Shown here: piece by piece, positions 13,838-19,949 of the stretch
Numbering within the stretch: the stretch's first letter is position 1
Layout of the letters: every line of letters starts with the position of its first letter
NCBI GenBank assembly: GCA_050014815.1
Contig: JBEKCP010000125.1
Location: forward strand, 1-19,949
DNA from: JBEKCP01 sp050014815
Lineage (GTDB): Bacteria; Planctomycetota; Planctomycetia; Pirellulales; Thermoguttaceae
Length of the DNA stretch: 19,949 nucleotides
Direction of reading: 5' to 3'
Program-made: the position numbers and the translations under genes
The notes under the pieces: model-generated
What the model was told of the DNA's origin: nothing
Database searches by the model: none
Seen by the model: the letters and a program-made list of their open reading frames with translations, nothing else

Positions 13838-14692
13838 TCATTCAAAGAGGGGAGTGAAATCGACCGCACGGTAGAGCGAATTCCCCGCGTCATCGACCAG
13901 CCGGTCCCAGTGCGTCTGGTTGTTTGCATCCGGCCGGTACGAATGGTTCCACCCGTAGGAGAGTTGATTCTGGGCGTCGTCCAGCGCCTTGATGATCTTC
14001 TCGCGGAAGACGTAGGTGATTCGCCATCCGAATTGGGGCTGCTGGAGGTTGTCCAGTCCGGTGAATTGGCGATAGGCTTTCGCGCCGTCCAGGAGGACGG
14101 TCTCGGCGGCCGCGCCCAGGAAGGCCGCGGCGTTGACCGCGCCCGTGCAGTCGCGGATCGCGTCCCAGGGCGGATTGGCCACCCGGTGCCAGGTCACGTG
14201 GTGCTCGGTGATCGGGATGCGGAGCGTCGGCACGGCGTCGGGCGTGACGGGGAGCGTCGCGTCCGATTGCCACTGGAGCGTGTGGCCCGGCAACACGATG
14301 TATTCCCCGCCGAAATCCATCCGGTAGGTGAGGAACGTGCCGCTCTGAACCTTGGGCAGTCTGGAAGAGCCGCCCCCCAAGAGCTCGTAATCGACCGCCA
14401 CCTCGACGAACTGGCCGCTGTAGCTGTTCAGGTCGGCCGTCAGGTCGTCAAATAGCCCCTGGTCGTCCGGATTCTTTTCGAAGGGCTCGATCCGCACGCG
14501 CATCGCCAGCACGTTGGGCTGATCGGGATACGCGGCCTGCGACGGGCCGCCCAGCGGGGTGCCCCCCATCAGCGCCGTCACCACCGCCCGCCGGTCCTCG
14601 TAGGCGCAGAGCAGCCGCCGCTGGGCCTTCATCCCGTGGGAATCGTAGGTCTCCACCGGCGACCCGGCGAGCTCCTTGAATACAAGCGTCAT
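13838..14692 (-). CDS. Probable phage tail structural protein, 284 aa
   Basis: ATG 14692 with AAGGGGGA about nine bases upstream; TGA at 13838. A much longer frame in the same phase reaches 16615 but is shadow coding over three other genes. The protein starts MTLVFKELAGSPVETYDSHG and has mixed beta-rich sequence (QFVEVAVDYELLGGGSSRLP; TYRMDFGGEYIVLPGHTLQW; FGWRITYVFREKIIKALDDA). The C-terminus is Trp/Asn-rich (GWNHSYRPDANNQTHWDRLV). No signal peptide. I do not recognise a family; placement after a tail-chaperone-like gene suggests a tail or baseplate component. In a long-tailed phage a tape-measure gene would be expected here, and this protein is far too short for that. Confidence 0.75.
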   Translation of the reverse strand: MTLVFKELAGSPVETYDSHGMKAQRRLLCAYEDRRAVVTALMGGTPLGGPSQAAYPDQPNVLAMRVRIEPFEKNPDDQGLFDDLTADLNSYSGQFVEVAVDYELLGGGSSRLPKVQSGTFLTYRMDFGGEYIVLPGHTLQWQSDATLPVTPDAVPTLRIPITEHHVTWHRVANPPWDAIRDCTGAVNAAAFLGAAAETVLLDGAKAYRQFTGLDNLQQPQFGWRITYVFREKIIKALDDAQNQLSYGWNHSYRPDANNQTHWDRLVDDAGNSLYRAVDFTPLFE

Positions 14693-14706
14693 GGCGTCGT
14701 CCCCCT

Positions 14707-15705
14707 TTACGGCTCGAAAACGGCTGCCGTAGAGCCGCGGCGCCTTTCGAGGTGCTGATTCGTCTTTCTTTGCTCGGCCAGTTGGTCGCGGGCGATCCGG
14801 ATCTGCTCGACCTGGTGGCTTTCGGTGGCCGCGTCCCTGGCAAGGTCCCGAAGCCGCCCAAGGCCGGCCGACGGCAGCGAAGGCATGGCCGCCTGCGGGG
14901 AATCGGCGTCCGGCGGCGCCCAATGCGGCCGTCGCGGCCGCCGGCACCGACGGGCCGTCAATAGGCGATCCGCGCCAAGGACGTTGCCCGGGACGTCTCC
15001 GCCGGGAACCTCGGTGGCCTCCTTCGTCTCCTCCAGCATTCGGGCGATCCAAGCATCTCGCTCTGCGAGTAGCCGGCGGCAGAGGTCCCTGGCCTGGCCG
15101 ACAGACATGCGTTGCCGCGAGGCCGAGGAGCCTTCCCAGCCGAGATAGATGCACACCTGCGCCGCGGTGAGCCGGGCGATCTCGGCGGGCGTCCAGCCGT
15201 AGGCGCGGCTCAACTCGACGGCCCAGCGGCGCCAGGGGACTACCGCCTCGTCCTTGTCGGCCGCGGCGGGCGCGGAAGGCCACGGGTCGGGCCAACCGTG
15301 GCAGTCCGCCATCCGCCGCAGAAGCTCGGCCCGCTCCGCGGCATTCGCCTGCCGCAGAAGCTCGCTTGCCGCATCGAGCGTCACCCCCGGCTGCGCCTTG
15401 CGGAGCATCAACCAAAGACGGTAGCTCAGGCCGTCGGGCGTCTGCCACCATCGGTCCAGGTCGCCGAGCGTCACGCGGCGCATCGAGCGGAGTTGGCTGA
15501 AGATCTGATCGAGCCCTTTGCGACGCTCCTCTTCCGGCCGACCGGCCAGCCGCCCTCGGGCCGCAGCCAGCGGGTCCGGCCGCCCGGCCAAGATCCGATT
15601 CTCGATCTCGCCGTAGTCCGCCAGCGTCAGCGGGGCGAGCCGCCAGCCCCGTGGACCGACGCGGACCGTGTGCGTCGCGGCGGTGATCCGGCGGAGTCCG
15701 TCCAT
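14707..15705 (-). CDS. Tail-assembly-chaperone-like protein with coiled-coil C-terminus
   Basis: 332 residues from ATG 15705 (AGGTG eight bases upstream; GTG 15714 in the same frame is an alternative and overlaps the TAG of the tail tube gene). N-terminal helical part: LAPLTLADYGEIENRILAGR, typical of tail-assembly chaperones acting between the tube gene and the tape measure. Around residue 180 AYGWTPAEIARLTAAQVCIY resembles the C-terminal Y-G-W-x-x-x-E-I motif of such chaperones. A basic low-complexity linker (ARRCRRPRRPHWAPP) is followed by a predicted coiled coil (VEQIRIARDQLAEQRKTNQH). Position directly after the tube gene agrees with the call. The lengthy C-terminus is unusual; a programmed frameshift was looked for and not seen. 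Confidence 0.6.
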   Translation of the reverse strand: MDGLRRITAATHTVRVGPRGWRLAPLTLADYGEIENRILAGRPDPLAAARGRLAGRPEEERRKGLDQIFSQLRSMRRVTLGDLDRWWQTPDGLSYRLWLMLRKAQPGVTLDAASELLRQANAAERAELLRRMADCHGWPDPWPSAPAAADKDEAVVPWRRWAVELSRAYGWTPAEIARLTAAQVCIYLGWEGSSASRQRMSVGQARDLCRRLLAERDAWIARMLEETKEATEVPGGDVPGNVLGADRLLTARRCRRPRRPHWAPPDADSPQAAMPSLPSAGLGRLRDLARDAATESHQVEQIRIARDQLAEQRKTNQHLERRRGSTAAVFEP

Positions 15706-15714
15706 AAAAAGCAC

Positions 15715-16107
15715 CTACTTTGCCGCGATGCCGTAACGCGTGATCGCGCCGTTGCCGGAGAAATCGACCACGTAGGCCACGATCTCGCCCCGGCTGATGT
15801 CCACGTCGACCGAGATCTTGTCGATGATGGCGGGCACCTCGTAGTAGTTGTTGCCGGAGCCGTCCAGGTGCAGGTTGAGAGTCGGGGCGTCGCCTTCCTC
15901 GACGGGGCAATGCCCGTCGTCGGAGGCCTTGATCTCCAGCGAGCCGGAGGCGTCTCGGACGCCCGCTGCCCGCTTCTTCCATCCGCCGGTGTCGTTGGCG
16001 GCGTAATCGGGGTTGTTGCTCGTCGTGACGAGCTTCCAGTTCACCACCGGCGTGACCTCGGTGGCGTCGAGGAACAGGGTTCCGTTCTTTCCGCTCAGGA
16101 CGGCCAT
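15715..16107 (-). CDS. Phage tail tube protein
   Basis: 130 residues from ATG 16107 with AAAGG upstream. Beta-rich: it begins MAVLSGKNGTLFLDATEVTP, continues WKLVTTSNNPDYAANDTGGW, and ends with a strand-rich segment (KISVDVDISRGEIVAYVVDF, then SGNGAITRYG). The G-x-L-x-L-D-x-x-x-V start, the internal N-x-x-x-A/Y-N-D-T-G-G-W segment and the size of about 130 are those of small tail tube proteins that polymerise as hexameric rings around the tape measure. Ends with TAG that overlaps the alternative GTG of the next gene, so coupling is likely. The upstream gap carries an inverted heptamer array. Confidence 0.65.
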   Translation of the reverse strand: MAVLSGKNGTLFLDATEVTPVVNWKLVTTSNNPDYAANDTGGWKKRAAGVRDASGSLEIKASDDGHCPVEEGDAPTLNLHLDGSGNNYYEVPAIIDKISVDVDISRGEIVAYVVDFSGNGAITRYGIAAK

Positions 16108-16135
16108 GTAGTTGCCTTTCCGAAGAAGTTTGAGA

Positions 16136-16221
16136 GGGATTGGGGATTGGGGATTGGGGATTGGATGGGCATGGTCCGTGCCTCTTTGTTTCCAATCCCC
16201 AATCCCTAATCCCCAATCCCT
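16136..16221. repeat. Inverted heptamer array GGGGATT / AATCCCC
   Basis: Four GGGGATT units (16136-16164) and four AATCCCC/AATCCCT units (16191-16221) face each other around a 26-nt loop (ATGGGCATGGTCCGTGCCTC and on). It fills the 120-bp gap between two tail genes. Potential stem of about 28 bp in the operon mRNA. Confidence 0.9.
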
Positions 16222-16227
16222 TTGATC

Positions 16228-16743
16228 CTATGCTCCGCTGGAGCCGGAGCCGGCGGCGGTCAGCGTCCCCACCAGTGCGATCCGGCAGGAGACGTCGCCG
16301 CCCCGCGCCGTCAGCTTGAGGAGTTTGTGGGCGTCGTCGACAGGCCAGCCGCTCATGCGGCTGGCGAGCAACATCGCGCCGTCGGGCGGAACTTCCACCG
16401 TGTCGCCGTCGGCGCCGAAGGGGGCCGACCACTCGGCGCCGCCGGCGCCGCCCACCACGAGCGTTCCCGCCGAGCCGGCGTCGTTGACGACCAGGATCGC
16501 TTTGACCCGCAACAGGGTCGTGGTCAGGACGGAGCCGAGGACCTCGCGCGGCAGGGCCGTCAGGTCCAGAACGTCCACGGCCCCTTCCAGCAGCGTTTGC
16601 CCGTCGTCGTGCCACGCGGCTTCCGCCTGGCCGTCGCCGTAGCCCTCCGCCAACAGCCTCGTGTAGTCCAGCCGGCTGTTATCCACCGCGCCTTGGCTCC
16701 AATTCCAACCGATCGATGCTCGAATTTCCGCTTTGAATGCCAT
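16228..16743 (-). CDS. Phage tail-region protein, 171 aa
   Basis: ATG 16743 with GAGGA about ten bases upstream; TAG 16228-16230. It begins MAFKAEIRASIGWNWSQGAV, and the rest is beta-rich with Gly/Ala/Asp turns (LLRVKAILVVNDAGSAGTLV; ADGDTVEVPPDGAMLLASRM). The end is a Gly/Ser tail (TAAGSGSSGA). This resembles small tail-tube-adjacent structural proteins whose middle holds a jelly-roll-like domain. I do not recognise the family. TAG here is a real stop: reading on would run into the heptamer array and produce no natural sequence. Confidence 0.75.
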   Translation of the reverse strand: MAFKAEIRASIGWNWSQGAVDNSRLDYTRLLAEGYGDGQAEAAWHDDGQTLLEGAVDVLDLTALPREVLGSVLTTTLLRVKAILVVNDAGSAGTLVVGGAGGAEWSAPFGADGDTVEVPPDGAMLLASRMSGWPVDDAHKLLKLTARGGDVSCRIALVGTLTAAGSGSSGA

Positions 16744-16779
16744 AGTCTGGGTATCCTCGATAAGTCTAGGGAAAGTTCT

Positions 16780-17187
16780 TCACGTGCCGGCGGGGCAGTA
16801 AACCATGCAGAGGAAATCGACTGCCATCCGCCACGTGCCGTCCGCCTGCTGTTGTTCCGAAGCGCCGGTCCTCCGCATGTTGATCACCCGGCCGCTCCGG
16901 GGAAGCGGAAAGTCTGTCCGATCGAACTGGGCCGCGGCTTGCCGAATGACGGCCGCCGCCACGTCGTAGTCCGGGTGGAAGACCTCGATCCGCACGCCGA
17001 CCTCGGTCACGGCGGAGCCGTCGTTGCAGACGGCCGCCGGCCGGTCGCTCTCCTTCGTCAGGACGGCGCGGGGGAGCGAGGGGTTCGGGCTTGCACCCGT
17101 CGAGACTTTCGCGGCGGGCAACAGCGCACACAACGGGGCCGACGCCGCCCAACGCTGATGAATCGCCTGCATCACGCCAGCCGTCAT
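16780..17187 (-). CDS. DUF3168-like tail completion / neck protein
   Basis: 135 residues from ATG 17187, overlapping the TGA of the preceding gene (ATGA), so translationally coupled. The pattern of a short N-terminal helix (MTAGVMQAIHQRWAASAPLC), a middle with NPSLPRAVLTKESDRPA, then alternating strands (SAVTEVGVRIEVFHPDYDVA; WRMAVDFLCMVY) matches small tail terminator/completion proteins of the DUF3168 type in length and layout. These cap the tail or join it to the head. It follows the head-tail joining gene, as in most siphophage maps. The homology is judged by pattern only. Confidence 0.6.
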   Translation of the reverse strand: MTAGVMQAIHQRWAASAPLCALLPAAKVSTGASPNPSLPRAVLTKESDRPAAVCNDGSAVTEVGVRIEVFHPDYDVAAAVIRQAAAQFDRTDFPLPRSGRVINMRRTGASEQQQADGTWRMAVDFLCMVYCPAGT

Positions 17188-17798
17188 GGCACCACCTCCA
17201 CTTCGATCGTGGGGAGTTCGCCGATCCGCCCGGCCGTTGTCGTGTTGAGCACCCGGTACAGGGTCCCGTCCGGCCCCAGGATCCGATGGCGGTGATCCAG
17301 CGCGAGCGGCTCCTCGACATAGACCCGGTAGCGGGCCGTAGTCTTTCGCGATTCGTCCTCGACCCCCGTCTCCGCCGCCAGCGGCTGGATCCGCGCCCAA
17401 ATGCCCGTCTTCCACGGCTGCCAGACGGGGTCCATCGCGCCGCCGAGTCCCTTCGGGTACGCCGCCTGGAGGATCGTGATCGTGGCGTCCAGGCCGTGGG
17501 CGATGGCCAGACTTCTGGAGGTGCACTGCCATCGCGAACCCAGGGTCGTCTGGACCACTTCGAGGACCACCCACCGAATGCCTTCGGCGTCGCGGAGCAC
17601 GTCGCCGAGCCGCGGCCGGCCGGGCACCTCGGCGACCGGCAGGTGCCACGTCACGTCGCTGGCCGTGTAGCGGCCGTCGGACGCTGCCGCCTCGTGCGTC
17701 GTCACCGGACGCCGCAACGCATGCGCGATCGCGGTCCCCGCCGCCGCGAAGCTCGCGCCGCCGGGCAGCAGCGTGACCGGCTCCAGGCCGTCGGCCAC
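17184..17798 (-). CDS. Head-tail joining (head closure) protein, start uncertain
   Basis: 204 residues if started at GTG 17798. The protein contains VADGLEPVTLLPGGASFAAA, then TYTASD-type strands and a C-terminal YRVLNTTTAGRIGELPTIEV, typical of head-closure/adaptor proteins. The frame, however, extends upstream through DPSSDFALVADGLEP, which reads like natural sequence, to an in-frame TAG (17823-17825) preceded by ATG CCT CCT TCC at 17837-17826. GTG 17798 has no Shine-Dalgarno. So either a non-standard start inside DPSSDFAL is used, or an amber codon interrupts codon 5 of a start at 17837. Both the frame and TGA/ATG overlap with the next gene are clear. Confidence 0.65.
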   Translation of the reverse strand: MADGLEPVTLLPGGASFAAAGTAIAHALRRPVTTHEAAASDGRYTASDVTWHLPVAEVPGRPRLGDVLRDAEGIRWVVLEVVQTTLGSRWQCTSRSLAIAHGLDATITILQAAYPKGLGGAMDPVWQPWKTGIWARIQPLAAETGVEDESRKTTARYRVYVEEPLALDHRHRILGPDGTLYRVLNTTTAGRIGELPTIEVEVVP

Positions 17799-17843
17799 AA
17801 GAGCAAAATCGGAGGATGGATCCTAGGAAGGAGGCATTTTCGG

Positions 17844-17918
17844 CTGTCAGTGCTTGGTTGTCAGTTGCCAGTTGTCGGTCGTCAGTTGTCAGTCGTCGGA
17901 ACTGAGAACTGACAACTC
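17844..17918. repeat. Heptamer array GTCAGTT with terminal inverted unit
   Basis: About eight degenerate GTCAGTT/GTCGGTC units (17844-17897), ending with AACTGAGAACTGACAACTC in opposite orientation (17900-17918). With the downstream TAATCCCTC it occupies most of the gap before the 204-aa gene and includes its expected initiation region. Same heptamer family as 13047-13112. Confidence 0.8.
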
Positions 17919-17925
17919 TAATCCC

Positions 17926-18138
17926 TCAGCTCACGCCCCGGCTGCGGATCTCCACAGGTTGCGCGGCCGCCAACTGCTGTTCGCACCAGGCGACCGTCTG
18001 CTGCAGCTCGGCGAGGTACTCCGTCCAGGAGACCCGCTGATGGTCGATCATATATGTCGGTTTCGGCTGGGCCGTGATGTCGGCGATCAAGCCGAGCGTC
18101 TGGCTCTTGATCCGCAGCAGTTGTTCGACGTCGCTCAT
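17926..18138 (-). CDS. Small hypothetical phage-region protein, 70 aa
   Basis: ATG 18138 (AGAGG about nine bases upstream) to TGA 17926. The protein is largely helical: MSDVEQLLRIKSQTLGLIAD, then a polar loop (KPTYMIDHQRVSWTEYLAEL) and QQTVAWCEQQLAAAQPVEI. It resembles small head-tail or connector-region accessory proteins seen in planctomycete prophages, but I recognise no named family. Tightly placed between the 139-aa gene and the head-tail joining gene. Confidence 0.7.
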   Translation of the reverse strand: MSDVEQLLRIKSQTLGLIADITAQPKPTYMIDHQRVSWTEYLAELQQTVAWCEQQLAAAQPVEIRSRGVS

Positions 18139-18153
18139 GGATTGGCCTCTTTC

Positions 18154-18573
18154 TCAAATGACATTGATGCGGAACCTCGCGAGAATCGGCTGCCCGGCCG
18201 CCGCGGCAACACTCGGCGTCAGGCAGTACTCGACCAGGTACGCCAGGCCGGCCGCGGGGAAGGCATGGTGCCGGAGGACGTTCGGGGTATGGCAGAAGTT
18301 GTAGCCCTCCGGATCGGCGGCCGAATCCCACGGGGCGCCGGTCCGCAACTGGTCGCTCACAACGTCGGCGACGGCCAGGGAAACGTCCTGATGGCCGCTT
18401 ACCGGCGTACGTGCGTCCACGTCCTGTTCGTCCAGGAAGTAGATCGAGTAGACGGCGGCCGCAACGTCGGCCCGGCGCACGGGCGCGCCGTCGTAGCCAA
18501 GGACCCGCGCCATGAGCGTGACGGTCCCGTTCTTGAACGCCGTGCCGTAGATGTCTGCCGCTTGTCGGGTCAT
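18154..18573 (-). CDS. Phage-region protein, 139 aa
   Basis: ATG 18573 overlaps the TGA of the preceding gene (ATGA), which fixes the start; the frame is open to 18795 but is shadow coding there. It begins MTRQAADIYGTAFKNGTVTL and includes VRRADVAAAVYSIYFLDEQD, GHQDVSLAVADVVSDQLRTG and a C-terminal strand (VEYCLTPSVAAAAGQPILAR). Beta-rich with Ig-like feel (Y-x-I-Y, G-x-V-x-L). I do not recognise the family; it lies in the tail/connector operon just downstream of the fibre-like gene and a 70-aa gene. Confidence 0.7.
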   Translation of the reverse strand: MTRQAADIYGTAFKNGTVTLMARVLGYDGAPVRRADVAAAVYSIYFLDEQDVDARTPVSGHQDVSLAVADVVSDQLRTGAPWDSAADPEGYNFCHTPNVLRHHAFPAAGLAYLVEYCLTPSVAAAAGQPILARFRINVI

Positions 18574-18782
18574 GCCGTCACCTGTCCTCCGGTTGCGCCG
18601 GCCGTAGAGCATTGTCCCGCCGCGCCACCCCGAGGGCAGCCGGCCACTCCCAAGGCATTTGGCGCCGGGCCGGGACAGAACACCTGGCCCCCGGCGATCG
18701 TATACGGTCCGCCCGCCGGCGTGTCGCTCCAGTTGCCGAAAGGCGGCCAGAGTGCCAGGAGATGTTTCAGGAGATCGAGCAT
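18570..18782 (-). CDS. Small glycine/proline-rich protein, 70 aa
   Basis: ATG 18782 to TGA 18570. The start segment MLDLLKHLLALWPPFGNWSD is an amphipathic or weakly membrane-active helix. The rest is Gly/Ala/Pro-rich with three cysteines (FCPGPAPNALGVAGCPRGGA; QCST). Coupled with the next gene by ATGA overlap. No strong Shine-Dalgarno; the upstream region is repeat sequence (18793-18859). No family recognised. Confidence 0.55.
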   Translation of the reverse strand: MLDLLKHLLALWPPFGNWSDTPAGGPYTIAGGQVFCPGPAPNALGVAGCPRGGAAGQCSTAGATGGQVTA

Positions 18783-18792
18783 GGTGGACCAG

Positions 18793-18859
18793 CAATTTTG
18801 GATTTTAGATTTTGGATTTGCGATTCACATCCGAAATCCGAAATCCAAAATCCAAAATC
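18793..18859. repeat. Inverted heptamer array TTGGATT / AATCCAA (AATCCGA)
   Basis: Left arm 18793-18825 (ATTTTGGATTTTAGATTTTG and on) and right arm 18828-18859 (CATCCGAAATCCGAAATCCA and on) are back to back, giving a hairpin of about 30 bp. It fills the 79-bp gap between the fibre-like gene and the next small gene. Same family as 5384-5492. Confidence 0.85.
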
Positions 18860-18861
18860 TC

Positions 18862-19947
18862 TTACTGTGCCGCTTCCTGGGTTTCCGTGGTTGCCGTCTC
18901 GCTGACGGCCTGAGTGGTTGTCACCGTGGCGCCGTCATCGGCATAGGTGGCGAGGGTGCCCGCGCCGTGGTCGAGGACCGCCCGCCTGAAGAACCGCCGC
19001 CAAAGCTGAACGAGCATCTCGCGGAAGTCCCCGGCCACGCCGGCTGGGGGCGCGGTGCTGACCAAGTCGAGACCGTCCGCTGCCAGCTTGAAACCCGTCT
19101 TGTCGGCCAGTCGGGCCATTGCGCTGCCGGCTGCCGGGTCGCCCGCCGAGGGCGCCAGCTTCAAAGCATCGGCAATCTGCTGGGGCGTCATCGCAGCCGC
19201 GGCTGTGCCCTGGTCGGCGTTGCCCGCGCCGAAGTGGGCCGTGCTCAACACCAACGCGGCATTCGGCGTGTGACCGTCGGTATTGGGTAGCGTCACCGTC
19301 CCGGTACCGGACACGTCCACGGAGACGCCGTAAAGGGTCTCGGCGGTGGTCGGCACGCAGCAGGCGCCGGTGGTCGCGTCCACGTTGGTGCCATGCCGCA
19401 CGTCGGCGGCCGCGGGGACGTAGCAGGTGCCGTTGCCGCCGCCCGGATAACGCGGTGTTCCGTGGCGAACGTGGGCCGCGGCAACGATGTCGCCGGGGTC
19501 AATCCCGGATTGCAGCGTGCCGGTCACGTCGTCGATCGATACGCCGTCGGCGACATTGGCGGCCGTGCAGTTCGTAATGGAGCTGGCGACTTTCGATGGC
19601 GTCGAGCCGCTGCCGCCGACGCCGTAGGCAGAAGCGGCGTGCCACACGTCGGAGGCGGCCGGGAGCGTCAGCGTGCCCGCATCCCCGCCCGTGTAATTGG
19701 AGTGCCCGGATAGAACGTATTCGGCGGCGACGATGTTTCCAACCGGCACGTCCCCGCTCGATACGCCCACTGGGAAGCCCGGGTTGCTGTTTCCGCCGCC
19801 TGTCACCGAAACGCCGTTGACAATTATGGTGCCGTTCTGGACCCAGACTCCACCGCTGATCGTACCGGAGTTTGAGAAGCCGCTGCCCGTCCAGACTCCG
19901 CCAGAGATCGTGCAACCCGGGTAATTTGAGAAGCCGCTCCCCGTCCA
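18862..19947 (-). CDS. Tail-fibre-like repeat protein, 3' part (5' end outside window)
   Basis: The frame is open to the window edge; GTG 19806 is not a likely start. 361 residues are visible; TAA at 18862. The visible N-terminus has tandem repeats of about 20 residues built on W-T-G-S-G-F-S-N and S-G-G-V-W (19810-19947), then longer repeats with D-V-x-x-G-T-x-V-D-x-x-T-G and GDIVAAAHVRHGTPRYPGGG and GTCYVPAAADVRHGTNVDAT, a beta-helix-like fibre. Next come a helical segment (MTPQQIADALKLAPSAG) and a C-terminal domain: FREMLVQLWRRFFRRAVL followed by TLATYADDGATVTTT, which I recall in C-termini of phage tail/fibre-associated proteins. Probably receptor-binding. It starts the visible operon; its promoter lies outside the window. 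Confidence 0.75.
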   Translation of the reverse strand, partial: WTGSGFSNYPGCTISGGVWTGSGFSNSGTISGGVWVQNGTIIVNGVSVTGGGNSNPGFPVGVSSGDVPVGNIVAAEYVLSGHSNYTGGDAGTLTLPAASDVWHAASAYGVGGSGSTPSKVASSITNCTAANVADGVSIDDVTGTLQSGIDPGDIVAAAHVRHGTPRYPGGGNGTCYVPAAADVRHGTNVDATTGACCVPTTAETLYGVSVDVSGTGTVTLPNTDGHTPNAALVLSTAHFGAGNADQGTAAAAMTPQQIADALKLAPSAGDPAAGSAMARLADKTGFKLAADGLDLVSTAPPAGVAGDFREMLVQLWRRFFRRAVLDHGAGTLATYADDGATVTTTQAVSETATTETQEAAQ

Positions 19948-19949
19948 AG

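Noticed and set aside
13838..16615. A 925-codon minus-strand open frame
   Set aside because: Only its last 284 codons (from ATG 14692, with ribosome binding site) look like protein; the rest overlaps the tail chaperone-like, tail tube and tail genes in another phase and is Arg/Pro/Gly-rich shadow coding typical of high-GC DNA.
10936..17837. Amber recoding (TAG as a sense codon) in the phage-like region
   Set aside because: TAG ends several genes where natural sequence ceases (11857, 13113, 15715, 16228), so general recoding does not fit; only two interruptions are seen.

Overview
The window (about 65-70 % GC by eye) most likely comes from a planctomycete chromosome. The strongest taxonomic signals are a DUF1559 pseudopilin-like protein (2848-3930), a leucine-rich-repeat protein with the N-terminal membrane anchor common in that phylum (6871-7806), a small HTH/zinc-ribbon protein ending in a PCLLC cluster (3956-4234), and many intergenic hairpin repeats. 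No rRNA, tRNA or CRISPR array was seen.

Layout. (1) 1-3930, plus strand: the C-terminal two thirds of a large pilus-assembly-like planctomycete protein, then a 560-bp cassette holding a four-helix-bundle (23S intervening-sequence-type, Avd-like) gene between inverted arrays of an 8-bp repeat, then the DUF1559 gene. (2) 3931-5836: a two-gene minus-strand operon (40-aa acidic peptide plus HTH/zinc-ribbon protein) with an upstream palindrome, a possible 40-aa membrane peptide on the plus strand, a 110-bp MITE-like repeat, and two unrecognised minus-strand genes. (3) 6014-11850, minus strand: a GT-B-like glycosyltransferase, an LRR membrane protein, a secreted two-lobed aspartyl protease with PDZ domain, a proline-rich protein with toxin-like architecture, a GT2 glycosyltransferase and a second GT-B-like gene split by an amber codon. 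(4) 11857-19949, minus strand, transcribed towards the left: a phage-type head-tail/tail operon. In transcription order it holds a fibre-like repeat protein (5' end outside the window), three small proteins, a head-tail joining protein, a DUF3168-like tail completion protein, a tail protein, a tail tube protein, a tail-assembly-chaperone-like protein, two structural proteins and two cysteine-rich proteins. It runs straight into the glycosyltransferases.

How it may work together: region 4 looks like the connector/tail module of a prophage or domesticated phage-like particle. No capsid, portal, terminase or tape-measure gene is visible here. The glycosyltransferases directly downstream could decorate the particle or the host surface. 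The LRR, protease and toxin-like genes look like cargo in the same orientation.

The most unusual feature is repeat architecture. Almost every gap longer than about 60 bp in region 4, and several outside it, is filled by an imperfect inverted array of heptamers (AATCCCC, AATCCAA/AATCCGA, AACTGAC families). A separate hairpin family with an almost constant 27-nt loop has fully compensated differences between its stems. Several repeats run into coding sequence and form protein ends. The IVP-type cassette bounded by inverted repeat arrays is the best candidate for an undescribed mobile element.
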